Source: Glycomyces paridis
GTDB lineage: Bacteria; Actinomycetota; Actinomycetes; Mycobacteriales; Micromonosporaceae
Reading direction: 5' to 3'
Length of the DNA: 64,000 nt
Assembly (NCBI RefSeq): GCF_004912155.1
Contig: NZ_STGX01000018.1
Location: 1-64,000, forward strand
The notes below the pieces were generated by a model. That model saw only the letters and a list, made by a program, of their open reading frames with translations. It was not told where the DNA came from and did not search any database. Positions 9,037-17,704 of this stretch are shown here, one piece after another. The position numbers and the translations under genes are program-made. Each line of letters opens with the position of its first letter. Position 1 is the stretch's first letter.

Positions 9037-9627
9037 CGTCACCCCCCGTGACCAGTGTTGATGATGCTCGTACGAATATTATTCCATTCCGGCACGCCAA
9101 TTGTGAAAGTCCCCCTGGTCTGGGCAATTCCGTGAAGTTTCGGGGAAAGGCCGCGGAACGGGCGGCGGCGTGCAGTGGTTCTCATGGCCGCGGGGTACCC
9201 GTTCGGGGCCGGTCGGACCGCCCGCGGACCGGGCGGGTTCCGATGCGATTCTCCTCCGGGGGCGGGCGTCGCGGGGGCCTTGGGAACACCCGTTGGAGTG
9301 AAACGGGTTCACGAGTTCGGTCGGTGGACTGTGGCTTCGAATTCGGGGGCGGCGGGTTCGCGTTCGGGGCCGGTCTCGGGCGGGTGCGCGGTCATGCGCT
9401 TGCCGACGCGCGGCGGATCCTGGCCGAACGTCGCGGCGCAAGGGAGGCGACCGTCCTATTCGAGCCGGGGAGTGGGGGTCGGGGCTGCGCGGGAGGGGGC
9501 GTTCGGCGCGTGCGGGGCGTGTGTCCGGAACCTGATAGTGACGGATAGTCGACGTTCGGCTTGCCTTGCGCTCGTTAAGGTAAACACCGTCCTGGGGACT
9601 CGAATGCTCCTTGGAAGGAGGAGATCC
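9037..9627. other. Gene-free stretch
   Basis: 591 nt with frames open on both strands, but none has a ribosome site or a recognisable protein. The right end holds the promoter region of the DUF397 gene; a GATAGT at about 9535-9540 is a possible -10. Nothing else is recognised. Confidence 0.5.
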
Positions 9628-9801
9628 ATGTTGACCCACACATGGAGGAAGAGCAGCAGATCAGGCCCGAACGGGGCCTGTGTTGAGGCCAGGCTCGCGG
9701 AAGCGGCCGTGGAGATCAGGGACACCAAGCTGACGGTGAGCCCTGTCCTGCGCGCCAGCCGAGCCGACTGGCTCTCGCTGCTGCGGACATCCGGCAGGTA
9801 G
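9628..9801 (+). CDS. DUF397 small protein (partner of XRE regulator)
   Basis: A 57-aa protein with the DUF397 hallmark WRKSSRSG near the start, followed by GACVEA and a VEIRDTK strand. Members of this family are encoded next to WhiJ-like XRE/DUF5753 regulators in actinobacteria and are thought to modulate them. Such a regulator is the next gene, here convergent. GGAAGGAGGAG directly before ATG 9628 fixes the start; a longer in-frame start is not credible. Confidence 0.85.
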   Translation: MLTHTWRKSSRSGPNGACVEARLAEAAVEIRDTKLTVSPVLRASRADWLSLLRTSGR

Positions 9802-9810
9802 AGGACGGGT

Positions 9811-9847
9811 GAGGGGGCCGCCGCGGCGATGCCGCGGCGGCCCCCTC
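9811..9847. terminator. Strong bidirectional hairpin
   Basis: A perfect 17-bp stem (9811-9827 with 9831-9847) and a 3-nt loop lie between the convergent DUF397 and XRE genes. There is no T-tract on the + side. Confidence 0.75.
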
Positions 9848-9877
9848 GCGTCCGGGACCGGGGTGCTCCCGCACCGC

Positions 9878-10756
9878 TTACAGCGATTTGAGGTGCTGGG
9901 CCTGCTGTTCGATGAACTCCAGGCTGCGGCCGGGGTCGAGCGCGGCCGAGCGGAGGTAGCCGAAGATCTCGTGGAAGGGCTGGACGTCCTCGCCCTCTTC
10001 GTAGACGTCGCCGTTGTGGCCCTCGATGTAGACGACGTCGGGGTGGCGGTAGCCGGCGTCGACCACGCCTTCGAGCGGGCCGAAGCCGAGGATGGTGAAC
10101 GAGGAGAGCATCCCCGGGTAGGCGCCGCCCTCGAAGGGCAGGACCTGGAGGTGCACGTTGGGCAGCGAGCCGAGTTCGAGCAGGTTCTGGAGCTGGTCGA
10201 TCATGACCTTGGGGCCGCCGAGGACGCGGCGCACGGCCGCCTCGTCGATGACGTTCCAGATCTTGAGGTCGCCGCGGAGCCGCTGCTGGCGCTCCATGCG
10301 CAGGTCGATCCGCTCCTCCATGAACCGCTGCGACTGCTCGGGGACCATGCTGAAGGTCGCCTTGGCGTACTCGCGGGTCTGGAGGAGGCCGTTGATGATG
10401 AGCCCGTCGTACAGGTTGAGGCTGGCGGCGTCCTGCTCCAGGCCGATGTAGGTCGCGTACGGGGGCGAGATGGTGTCGGAGTACCTGGCCCACCAGCCGC
10501 GCTTGCGGCCGTCGCGGGCGAGGCGCACGAGCTCTTCGACGAGGTCGGCGTCCTCGACTCCGTAGACCTCGACGAGGGCCTGGACGTCGCGGGGCTTGAT
10601 GCCGACGCGTCCGAGTTCCATGCGGTAGATGGTGGAGCTGGTGACCTCCAGGGCCGCGGCCGCGTCCTCGGCGGTCCTCCCTGATTCGTCGCGCAGTTCG
10701 CGGAGGATCCTCCCCGCGCGCCGGCGTCGGACGGTGGGGCTGCCGCTCGAAGGCAT
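9878..10756 (-). CDS. XRE helix-turn-helix regulator with DUF5753 domain
   Basis: A WhiJ-like regulator of 292 aa. The N-terminal XRE-type helix-turn-helix covers about residues 15-75 (RILRELRDESG, AAAALEVTSSTIYRMELGR). A DUF5753 domain fills the rest (YIGLEQDAASLNLYD, GLLQTREYAKA, VLPFEGGAYPGM). It pairs with the DUF397 gene next door. Related XRE/DUF397 pairs in Streptomyces influence development and antibiotic production. The start at 10756 follows GGGAGG at 7-nt spacing. Upstream ATGs, such as 10816, lack a good ribosome site. Confidence 0.9.
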   Translation of the reverse strand: MPSSGSPTVRRRRAGRILRELRDESGRTAEDAAAALEVTSSTIYRMELGRVGIKPRDVQALVEVYGVEDADLVEELVRLARDGRKRGWWARYSDTISPPYATYIGLEQDAASLNLYDGLIINGLLQTREYAKATFSMVPEQSQRFMEERIDLRMERQQRLRGDLKIWNVIDEAAVRRVLGGPKVMIDQLQNLLELGSLPNVHLQVLPFEGGAYPGMLSSFTILGFGPLEGVVDAGYRHPDVVYIEGHNGDVYEEGEDVQPFHEIFGYLRSAALDPGRSLEFIEQQAQHLKSL

Positions 10757-11139
10757 CGCCTTGCCTCCCAACTTCTTCGGCAGATCGCTGTCAGTGTTGT
10801 CGTTCGATGTTCCCATTTGACACCCTGATCTCTCCAGACTCGGTGAGGACGCTCCGCCAGCGGCGGACTTCCGTACGCTCGCCCGGTGGGGTCGACGGTG
10901 CTCGCCTACGACTGGCGGCATCACCTGGGGCGGGAATCGCCACCCGATCCGGTTATACCTCTTGCATCCAAAATCTGCATGTGCAATTCTACTCTACGGA
11001 GGGGCTACCCGCCTCCTCCGACTGTACCGATTCGACACCGCGACTCGGCATCGACCAGGTCCGACCCGGGCCGAAAGGCCCGATCACGTTGGGCCGCAGA
11101 CGGTCCGAACCGATGTGAAGATCCCGAAAGGCAGCCCGC
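10757..11139. promoter_or_regulatory. Divergent promoter region with inverted repeat
   Basis: 383 nt between divergent genes. TTGCA (10962-10966) and TGCAA (10982-10986) form an inverted repeat spaced by 15 nt, with an inner TGCAT/GTGCA. The surrounding DNA is AT-rich. This is a plausible operator of the adjacent XRE regulator. No gene recognised. Confidence 0.4.
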
Positions 11140-11469
11140 GTGCGCAGTCCGTACACACTCGACAATCCTCCGCCCAACGAGCCGCCCAGCGAGGTGCTGG
11201 TGCCGAGCCTCTGGCGCGTCCAGGTGCGCTGGTGGAATCGGCACACCCCCTCGCTCGACCAGCGCGGCGTCAAGCACCCCGTGTGCGGGCACTGCGCCCA
11301 GACCTGGCCGTGCCACTCGTGGGCGTGCTGGGACGGGCAGCTCGGCCAGGCGGTCGGCCCCCGCGCCGAGCAGGCCGCGCCGAAGGCGGCGCCCGCCGCG
11401 AACCTGCCCGCGCCCTCGCGCGCGCTGGCCCTGGGCTCCGCGCTCGCCGCCCACGCCGCCAAGGCGTAG
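11140..11469 (+). CDS. Small Cys-rich actinobacterial hypothetical protein
   Basis: A 109-aa protein. The N-terminal half is well ordered (LWRVQVRWWNRHTP) and carries a Cys/His cluster, HPVCGHCAQTWPCHSWACW, near residues 46-64. This could bind a metal or form disulfides. The C-terminal 45 residues are Ala/Pro-rich. GTG at 11140 has a weak AAAGG upstream. The function is unknown. It is divergent from the XRE regulator, which could control it. Confidence 0.7.
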   Translation: MRSPYTLDNPPPNEPPSEVLVPSLWRVQVRWWNRHTPSLDQRGVKHPVCGHCAQTWPCHSWACWDGQLGQAVGPRAEQAAPKAAPAANLPAPSRALALGSALAAHAAKA

Positions 11470-11615
11470 CGCCGCGGCGCCCTTTCCCGTCGGGCCCAAG
11501 TTCGCCCGATCCAGCGCGTAGCCTCAGCGGCCGCCGTTCGTTAGACCCTGGAGATGATCCGACTCTAGGCGAACTTACGGCTCACCAGCTACGCCGCGAA
11601 GGGGAAAGCCGCGCG

Positions 11616-13259
11616 ATGCTGAGCACTCGCAACCTCAAGGCAGGCGACGTCCTGGACGGGCGGTACCGGCTCGATCGCCGCGTCGGCGGCGGCGGCATGG
11701 GCGACGTCTGGGAGGGCACCGACACGATCCTGTGGCGCACCGTCGCCGTGAAGGTCCTGCTCGCCGATCTCGTCGACGACCGCGGCTTCCGCGAGCGCTT
11801 CCGCCGCGAGGCCCGCGCCATCGCCGTCATGCAGGGCCCCGGCGTCGTCGAGGTGTACGACTACGGCGAGATCGAGGACGAGGACGCGCAGCTCGCGTAC
11901 CTGATCATGGAGTTCGTCGACGGCAAGCCGCTGTCGCGGCTCCTGGGCCTGTGGGGCAAGCTCGGCGCCGCCGACGCGATGCGCGTGGTCGGCGGCGTCG
12001 CCGAGGCCCTCCAGGTGGCGCACAGCGCCGGGATCGTGCACCGCGACATCAAGCCGGGGAACATCCTCGTGCGCGACGACGGCTCGGTCGTCCTGGTGGA
12101 CTTCGGGATCGCCCACGCCAGCCACAACCTCACGCTGACCACGACCGGGGTCGTGCTCGGCACCGTCACCTACATGTCCCCCGAGCAGGCCGCCGGGGAG
12201 AACCTCACCGCGGCCTCCGACCTGTACTCGCTGGGCGTCGTCGCCCACCAGTGCCTCGCGGGGTCGCCGCCGTTCCGCGCCGACACCCCGCTCGGGGTGC
12301 TCTCGGCGCACCTGCGCAACGCGCCGCCGCCGCTGCCGCCGGAGGTACCCTACGAGGTCGCCGAGATCGTGCGGCGCTCGCTCCAGAAGTCGCCTTCGGC
12401 GCGGTGGCCCGACGCCGCCTCGCTCGCGGCCGCCTGCCGCGAGACGCGCGAGGCGATGCTGGCGCAGCGCCCGGTCTCCTCGCCGGTCAGGACCCAGGTC
12501 GAGCCGGCCTCGGTGTCGGGCCCGCGCACCGGCGCCCACCGGCGCCCGTCGGCCCGCATCGAGTATTCGACCGGACAGCACACGCTGCCGCCGCTCACCG
12601 GCTCGCACTCGCCCGTGCCGCCACCGCCGCCGCCCGCGCCTCCCGAGGAGGACCGGCCGCGGCGCCGCGGCCTGTGGCTGTCGCTGGCGGGGACGCTCGC
12701 GGCCCTGACGGCGCTCGGCGGGATCGTCATGTCGCTGCCGTGGGGCGAGGAGGATCGGCACGGGACCCTGCCCGCCAACGAGACCGACGCCGACGGCGCC
12801 GAACTCCAGGGCCAGGAGGGCGACGGCGGCCAGTGGGTCGGCGACGACGAGGAGGCGGGCGAGTCCGCGACGCCGGACCCGACCGCGAGCGTCACGGCCG
12901 AGGAGGCCACCTCGCCCGCGTCCGATCCGAGCGAGACCGCCGGCCCGTCGCTGAACCCGACCGGTTCGGCCACGCCGACCGAGAGCAGCACGCCCTCCCA
13001 GCCCGCGACGGCGACCGTGCCGAACGTGGTCGCGCAGTCCGAGGCCGACGCGCGCACCCGCATCGAGGAGTCGGGCCTGAGCCCCGCCGTCGACTACGAG
13101 GGCGAGGGCGAGGCGCGCTGCTCGGTCGTGCGCCAGTCCCCCACCGCCGGCAGCGAGGTCGACTCCGGGACGACCGTCCAGGTCACCGTCCGCCGCGCCG
13201 CCGACGCCGAGGCGTGCAAGCCCGAGTCGGAGGAGACCCCCGGACCCGGCGGGCCCTGA
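11616..13259 (+). CDS. PknB-like membrane Ser/Thr protein kinase with one PASTA domain
   Basis: A 547-aa receptor-type kinase. The kinase domain covers about residues 15-275, with the glycine loop VGGGGMGDV (23-31), Lys46, catalytic HRDIKPGN (142-149) and DFG (162-164). A Pro/Ser-rich linker leads to one membrane helix near 352-372, then an acidic linker. A single C-terminal PASTA repeat (VPNVVAQSEADARTRIEESG) would sense cell-wall fragments outside. It is complete at its active site and differs from PknB itself in having one PASTA repeat rather than four. Longer upstream frames exist; ATG 11616 starts the conserved kinase N-terminus. Confidence 0.92.
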   Translation: MLSTRNLKAGDVLDGRYRLDRRVGGGGMGDVWEGTDTILWRTVAVKVLLADLVDDRGFRERFRREARAIAVMQGPGVVEVYDYGEIEDEDAQLAYLIMEFVDGKPLSRLLGLWGKLGAADAMRVVGGVAEALQVAHSAGIVHRDIKPGNILVRDDGSVVLVDFGIAHASHNLTLTTTGVVLGTVTYMSPEQAAGENLTAASDLYSLGVVAHQCLAGSPPFRADTPLGVLSAHLRNAPPPLPPEVPYEVAEIVRRSLQKSPSARWPDAASLAAACRETREAMLAQRPVSSPVRTQVEPASVSGPRTGAHRRPSARIEYSTGQHTLPPLTGSHSPVPPPPPPAPPEEDRPRRRGLWLSLAGTLAALTALGGIVMSLPWGEEDRHGTLPANETDADGAELQGQEGDGGQWVGDDEEAGESATPDPTASVTAEEATSPASDPSETAGPSLNPTGSATPTESSTPSQPATATVPNVVAQSEADARTRIEESGLSPAVDYEGEGEARCSVVRQSPTAGSEVDSGTTVQVTVRRAADAEACKPESEETPGPGGP

Positions 13260-13269
13260 GCGCAGAACG

Positions 13270-13307
13270 CGAGACGCCCGGCGACCTTTCGGTCGCCGGG
13301 CGTCTCG
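13270..13307. terminator. Bidirectional terminator
   Basis: A perfect 17-bp stem (13270-13286 with 13291-13307) and TTTC loop, followed by CTTTA on the + side, lie between the convergent kinase and UPF0182 genes. Confidence 0.85.
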
Positions 13308-13317
13308 CTTTACCGAC

Positions 13318-16300
13318 TTACTGTCCCGCGGCGTCTCTGGCCGCGGCGAGGTCGTCCAGTGCGGAGAAGAGCGCGTCGAGCGCGGCGCCCTGCTCCTCGT
13401 TCGTGCCCGAGGCGCGCGCCTCCTCGTAGTTCGCCCGCGCCGTCTCCACGGCGTCGAGCGCGGCCTCGACCTCGGGCGGCTCCGTCGTCGCCGGTGCCTC
13501 GGTCGTGGGCGCCTCGGAAGGCGTCTCGGACGGGGTCTCCGTCGGCGTCTCCGACGGCTCCTCGCCCTCGCCCTCCTCGGCCTGCTCGGCGTCGGTCGGG
13601 GCGCCCTCGACGTACTTCTCCACGACCATCGCCACGGCCGCGTCGAAGGAGCTCGCGAAGCCGACGTAGCCGCCGTAGCTGATCGCCACGTTCGTCAGGG
13701 TCGGCAGCTCCTCGCCCTGGCCGCCGGCCTGGCGGCGCAGGTACATCGGTTCGAGGTAGAGGATGCCGTTCTCGACCGGGAGCGCGAGCAGGTTGCCCCA
13801 CTCGACGGTGGTCCCGGCCTGCTGGGCGTCGCGGAGCGTCGTCACCACCTCGGGCGTGGAGGTGATGATCTGGTGGATCTGGCGCACCGACTGGTCGTCG
13901 CCGCCCACCACGTCGTAGACCTTGAGCTGCGGATCGCCGTGCTCGTCGTAGTAAGCCGACATCATGCTCGCCAGGGCGTTCTCCCGGTTCCTCGGGGTGA
14001 AGGTCCCGGTGAGCTGGAAGTAGGCCTGCTCGCCCTGGTCGGGGTAGGAGGCGTACACGTAGTACGGCGGCTGGCTCACGCTCGTCGGCTGCGAGGGGTC
14101 CTCGGGGATCGCCCAGGCCTCGCCGCCTTCGATGAAGGTCCGCGACTCGTTGACGTGGTAGCGCTGGAGCAGGCTCCGCTGCACCTTGAACAGGTCCTGC
14201 GGGTAGCGGAAGTGCGAGACGAGCTCGTCGTACTTCGGGTCTTCGAGCTCGGACTTGGGGACGACCAGGTCGCCGCCGTAGATCTCGTTCCAGGCCTTGA
14301 GGATCGGGTCCTCGTCATCCCACTCGTACAGGGTCACCGAGCCGTCGTAGGCGTTGACCACGGCCTTGACCGAGGAGCGGATGTAGTTGATCTCCTCGGC
14401 CTCCTGGTTGGCGACGCCCTTGCCCGAGTAGGTGTCGTTCGTCGCGTCCGCGACGTTGACCCGGTCGGAGTAGGGGAAGTCGTTGGTCGTGGTGTAGCCG
14501 TCGACGATCCACACGATCTCGCCGCCGACGACCGCGGGGTACGGGTCGGCCTCGACGGTCAGGAACGGGGCCACGGCCTGGACGCGGTCGCGGACGTTCC
14601 GGTTGTAGAGCAGCTGCGATTCCTCGTTGATCTGGTCGGACAGGAGGAAGCGCGGCTCCTGGAGCTCCCACGCGTACAGCAGGCGCCGGCTCAGGGAGCC
14701 GATGTCGACCCCGCCGTCGCCCTCGTAGGTCGTGTAGCGGTCGTCGCCGATCTCCTCGGCGTCCTCCTCGGCGTTGTCGGCGTCGCTCACCGCGACGTCG
14801 GTCGGCCGGTCGTACTCGCGGGGCGTCTCGCCGTCGGGGACGCCCACGATCGCGTACTCGTTGTTGAGCAGGCCGTAGTAGACCTGCGGCTGCTCGACCG
14901 GGATGATGTCGTTGCCGATGTCGCAGGTGCCCGGGTCGTCGGAGAGCACGCCCGAGGTGAAGCACGGCGAGCCGTTGTCGCTCTCGGTGGTCGAGGCGGA
15001 CACGAAGCCCCAGCCGTGCGTGTACACGGTGTGCGTGACGGTCCAGTCCTGCTGCTCGTCGGTCAGCTGCGAGGGGTTGAGCTCGCGCAGGCCGACCACG
15101 AAGTCCTCGGTGACCTCGTTGCCGTTCGCGTCGGTGTACGTGTACCGGTCGATGTCGAGCTTCTCGTTGAAGTCGTAGAAGCTGCGCGGCTGCTGCGCCT
15201 GGGTGAAGGCGTCGGAGACGACGAACGGGTCGATGAGGCGGACGTTCTCGATGGTCGGGTTCGACTCCCCGGCCGCGATCTCCTCGTCGGTGAGCTGGAT
15301 CTGGCCCGCGTCGGGCCGGGAGTCGACCTCGTAGGTCGAGACCTCCAGGTCCTCCATCCCGTACGCGTACCTCGTGCCGTCGATGGTGTGCTGGGCGTAC
15401 TCGCCCTCGCGCTGGGGCCGGTTGGGCTCGACCTGGAAGTTGCGCACGACCGCCGGGTAGATCCCGCCGGCCGCGATCGCGGTGACCACGACCAGGCCCA
15501 GGGCCGCCGCGGGCAGCGCGAGCGACCTCGTGAAGCCCCACGAGAACACCAGGATGACCACGGCGGCGATCACCGAGACCCAGATGAGCGCGTTCTTGGC
15601 GTTCATCAGCGCGGTCATCTCGGTGTAGCCGCCGCCGACGATGTCGGTGACCTGGTTCTCCTGGGTCGTGAAGTTGAAGCGGTCGAAGTAGTAAGCGACG
15701 GCCTTGAGCCCCAGGAAGAGCGCCACGAGGACCGACAGGTGGATGCGCGCGACGTTCGTCATCCGCTCGCCGGAGCCGGAGAAGCGCAGCGCCCCGTACA
15801 GGTAGTAGGCGCTCAGCGAGGCGAGGATGCCGACGACGACCGCGGCGAAGCCGAAGCCGATGAGGAACTGCCAGAACGGGAGCCGGAAGACGTAGAAGCC
15901 CGCGTCCTCCTTGAGGACCGGGTCGGCCCAGCCGAAGTCGCCCCCGGCGCGGAACAGCAGCCAGGTCTCCCAGCGGCTCTGCGCGGACATGCCCGCGAAG
16001 ACGCCGACGACGGCGGCCACGCCGCCGATCCACCAGCCGGCCTTCGGGGAGATGAGCTCGCGGTAGCGTTCCAGGCCCTCCTGCTCGCTCGTGGCGGGCC
16101 AGGTGTCGGGGCGGAAGCGGTAGGCGAGGTAGAGGTTGATGCCGCACCAGGCGGCCATGGCCAGGGCGAAGACCCCGAACATCCCCAGCCGGGTCCACAT
16201 CATCGTCGAGAACACCGCGGTGTACCCGACCGAGTCGTACCACAGGTAGTCGGTGCGCAGGCTGACGAGCCAGCCGAGGACCGACAGCAGGACTATGGCG

Positions 16301-16371
16301 CCCACGAGGAGGATCAGGACGTAGCGTCCTCGTCTGCTCATCCGTGGGGGGGTGGGCGTCCGGTTCGCCAC
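13318..16371 (-). CDS. UPF0182 family large membrane protein
   Basis: A 1017-aa protein of a conserved actinobacterial family of unknown function (Rv3193c-like). Seven or so membrane helices occupy the first 330 residues, then a very large extracytoplasmic domain (LRTDYLWYDSVGY, TRYAYGMEDLEVSTYEVD, ASYPDQGEQAYFQLTGTF). It ends in a Glu/Pro/Thr-rich tail and a short helical end. GTG 16371 is chosen as the start because GAAGGAG lies just upstream; the open frame reaches 16539 but would overlap the preceding gene. It sits downstream of the PDZ protease on the same strand, as in mycobacteria. Confidence 0.9.
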   Translation of the reverse strand: MANRTPTPPRMSRRGRYVLILLVGAIVLLSVLGWLVSLRTDYLWYDSVGYTAVFSTMMWTRLGMFGVFALAMAAWCGINLYLAYRFRPDTWPATSEQEGLERYRELISPKAGWWIGGVAAVVGVFAGMSAQSRWETWLLFRAGGDFGWADPVLKEDAGFYVFRLPFWQFLIGFGFAAVVVGILASLSAYYLYGALRFSGSGERMTNVARIHLSVLVALFLGLKAVAYYFDRFNFTTQENQVTDIVGGGYTEMTALMNAKNALIWVSVIAAVVILVFSWGFTRSLALPAAALGLVVVTAIAAGGIYPAVVRNFQVEPNRPQREGEYAQHTIDGTRYAYGMEDLEVSTYEVDSRPDAGQIQLTDEEIAAGESNPTIENVRLIDPFVVSDAFTQAQQPRSFYDFNEKLDIDRYTYTDANGNEVTEDFVVGLRELNPSQLTDEQQDWTVTHTVYTHGWGFVSASTTESDNGSPCFTSGVLSDDPGTCDIGNDIIPVEQPQVYYGLLNNEYAIVGVPDGETPREYDRPTDVAVSDADNAEEDAEEIGDDRYTTYEGDGGVDIGSLSRRLLYAWELQEPRFLLSDQINEESQLLYNRNVRDRVQAVAPFLTVEADPYPAVVGGEIVWIVDGYTTTNDFPYSDRVNVADATNDTYSGKGVANQEAEEINYIRSSVKAVVNAYDGSVTLYEWDDEDPILKAWNEIYGGDLVVPKSELEDPKYDELVSHFRYPQDLFKVQRSLLQRYHVNESRTFIEGGEAWAIPEDPSQPTSVSQPPYYVYASYPDQGEQAYFQLTGTFTPRNRENALASMMSAYYDEHGDPQLKVYDVVGGDDQSVRQIHQIITSTPEVVTTLRDAQQAGTTVEWGNLLALPVENGILYLEPMYLRRQAGGQGEELPTLTNVAISYGGYVGFASSFDAAVAMVVEKYVEGAPTDAEQAEEGEGEEPSETPTETPSETPSEAPTTEAPATTEPPEVEAALDAVETARANYEEARASGTNEEQGAALDALFSALDDLAAARDAAGQ

Positions 16372-16459
16372 TGAAGCAACTCCTTCGGGTCTGGCGGTGC
16401 GGGCGGCCGCGGCCGCCCGTCGCTGCGGCCCGCTGCCTGCGGGCCGCGGAACGGCGGGG

Positions 16460-17434
16460 TCAGCAAGTCGTGACGTCCCCGCCGGCCGCGAGGGTCTCGA
16501 GCGCCGAGACGGCGTCTGCGAGCGTCTCGACTTTGACAATAGTCATGTCGTCCGGCGCCACGGTGACGGCGTCCGCACAGTTCGCAGCCGGAGCGAGGAA
16601 GACCTCGGCGCCCGCCTCGGCCGAGCCGGCGATCTTCTGCTGGATCCCGCCGATGGGCCCGACGTTCCCTTCAGGATCGATCTCGCCGGTGCCGGCGATG
16701 ATCCTGCCGTCGGTCAGATCGCCCTCGGTGACCCGGTCGACGATGCCGAGCGCGAAGATCATGCCCGCCGAGGGACCGCCGATGTCGAGCGCCTCGGTGT
16801 CGATCTCGATGCCGTACGGGTCCTCGTGCGTGGAGGAGAGGTCGGCCTCCCCCAGGACGACGCCGGGCACCTCCACGGCCTCGCCGCCGCGCGTGACGGT
16901 CACCGTGGTTTCGCTCTCGGCGTAATCGGCCAGGGCCGACAGCGAGGTCACCTCGGTCCCGTCGACGGCCGTGACGACGTCGCCGGCGACCAGGCCCCCG
17001 GAGTCGGCGACGACCTCGATCGTCGCGGGCTCGCCGAGGTAGGCCAGCGCAGCCTGCTCGGCGTTGGACTGGGACTCGGCCCAGTCGGCCTCCTGCTCCT
17101 GGGCGATCTCCTCCTCGGACTCGTCCGGGGGGTAGACCAGGTCGCGCGGGATGATCGCGTACTCGTCGGACATCCAGTACTGGAGGGCCTGCACGAGCGT
17201 CACCGACTGCTTGACGCGGACGGTGGTCAGGCGCAGCTCACCCGCCGAGTCGAACTCGGTGTCGGCGCTGATGATCTGGTGGTCGACGCCCTCGACCTGC
17301 TCGGAGCCGAGGACGTTCTCGGTCGGGCCGGGGCTGAAGACCACGTAGGCGACGTCCATCGACAGGGACTGCCAGGTGAACAGCGCCACCAGCGCCGCGC
17401 CCAGCAGGACGGTGATTCCTCGTCGTCGCACCAT
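16460..17434 (-). CDS. YlbL-type secreted PDZ/Lon-like serine protease
   Basis: A 324-aa membrane-anchored protease. One N-terminal membrane helix (8-27) precedes a PDZ domain (about 130-195), then an S16 Lon-type protease domain. The domain has the catalytic Ser222 in GGPSAGM and Lys267 in GIQQKIAG. It probably cleaves damaged or regulatory proteins outside the membrane. UPF0182 follows at 88 nt. The pair is conserved with the DUF2342 gene upstream. Confidence 0.92.
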   Translation of the reverse strand: MVRRRGITVLLGAALVALFTWQSLSMDVAYVVFSPGPTENVLGSEQVEGVDHQIISADTEFDSAGELRLTTVRVKQSVTLVQALQYWMSDEYAIIPRDLVYPPDESEEEIAQEQEADWAESQSNAEQAALAYLGEPATIEVVADSGGLVAGDVVTAVDGTEVTSLSALADYAESETTVTVTRGGEAVEVPGVVLGEADLSSTHEDPYGIEIDTEALDIGGPSAGMIFALGIVDRVTEGDLTDGRIIAGTGEIDPEGNVGPIGGIQQKIAGSAEAGAEVFLAPAANCADAVTVAPDDMTIVKVETLADAVSALETLAAGGDVTTC

Positions 17435-17704
17435 TCACTATCCTCGCGAACCGTAGACCGGCACCGGCGGCGATGCCTCATCGTGCATTGGCGGACCCGG
17501 CGGCGCGGGCCGCCGGGAGGGGCGCCGCGGCGGCGGCCCGGGGGCCGTCGGCGGGCGGCTTCGGCGAAGCCCGCATGCCGTGGGTCGGCATGGCCGGAAG
17601 CCTACCTGTCGTAGCCCACAGCGGATTTCGGCCCGCAGCGAACGGGGGCACTCCAGTTCGGCGGGCCGTGGCCCGGGACCCCCTCGCTGACGTACGGTTG
17701 GCCC

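Noticed and set aside
9079-9639. 186-codon - strand frame in the gene-free stretch
   Set aside because: Arg/Pro/Ser-rich, no ribosome site, no domain; typical GC artefact.
10962-11615. Long N-terminal extension of the PknB-like kinase
   Set aside because: It would overlap the small Cys-rich gene, and its sequence is Arg/Pro-rich and not protein-like; the kinase begins naturally at 11616.
13873-16374. 833-codon + strand frame across UPF0182
   Set aside because: Antisense shadow with Val/Asp/Gly-rich composition and no recognisable domain.
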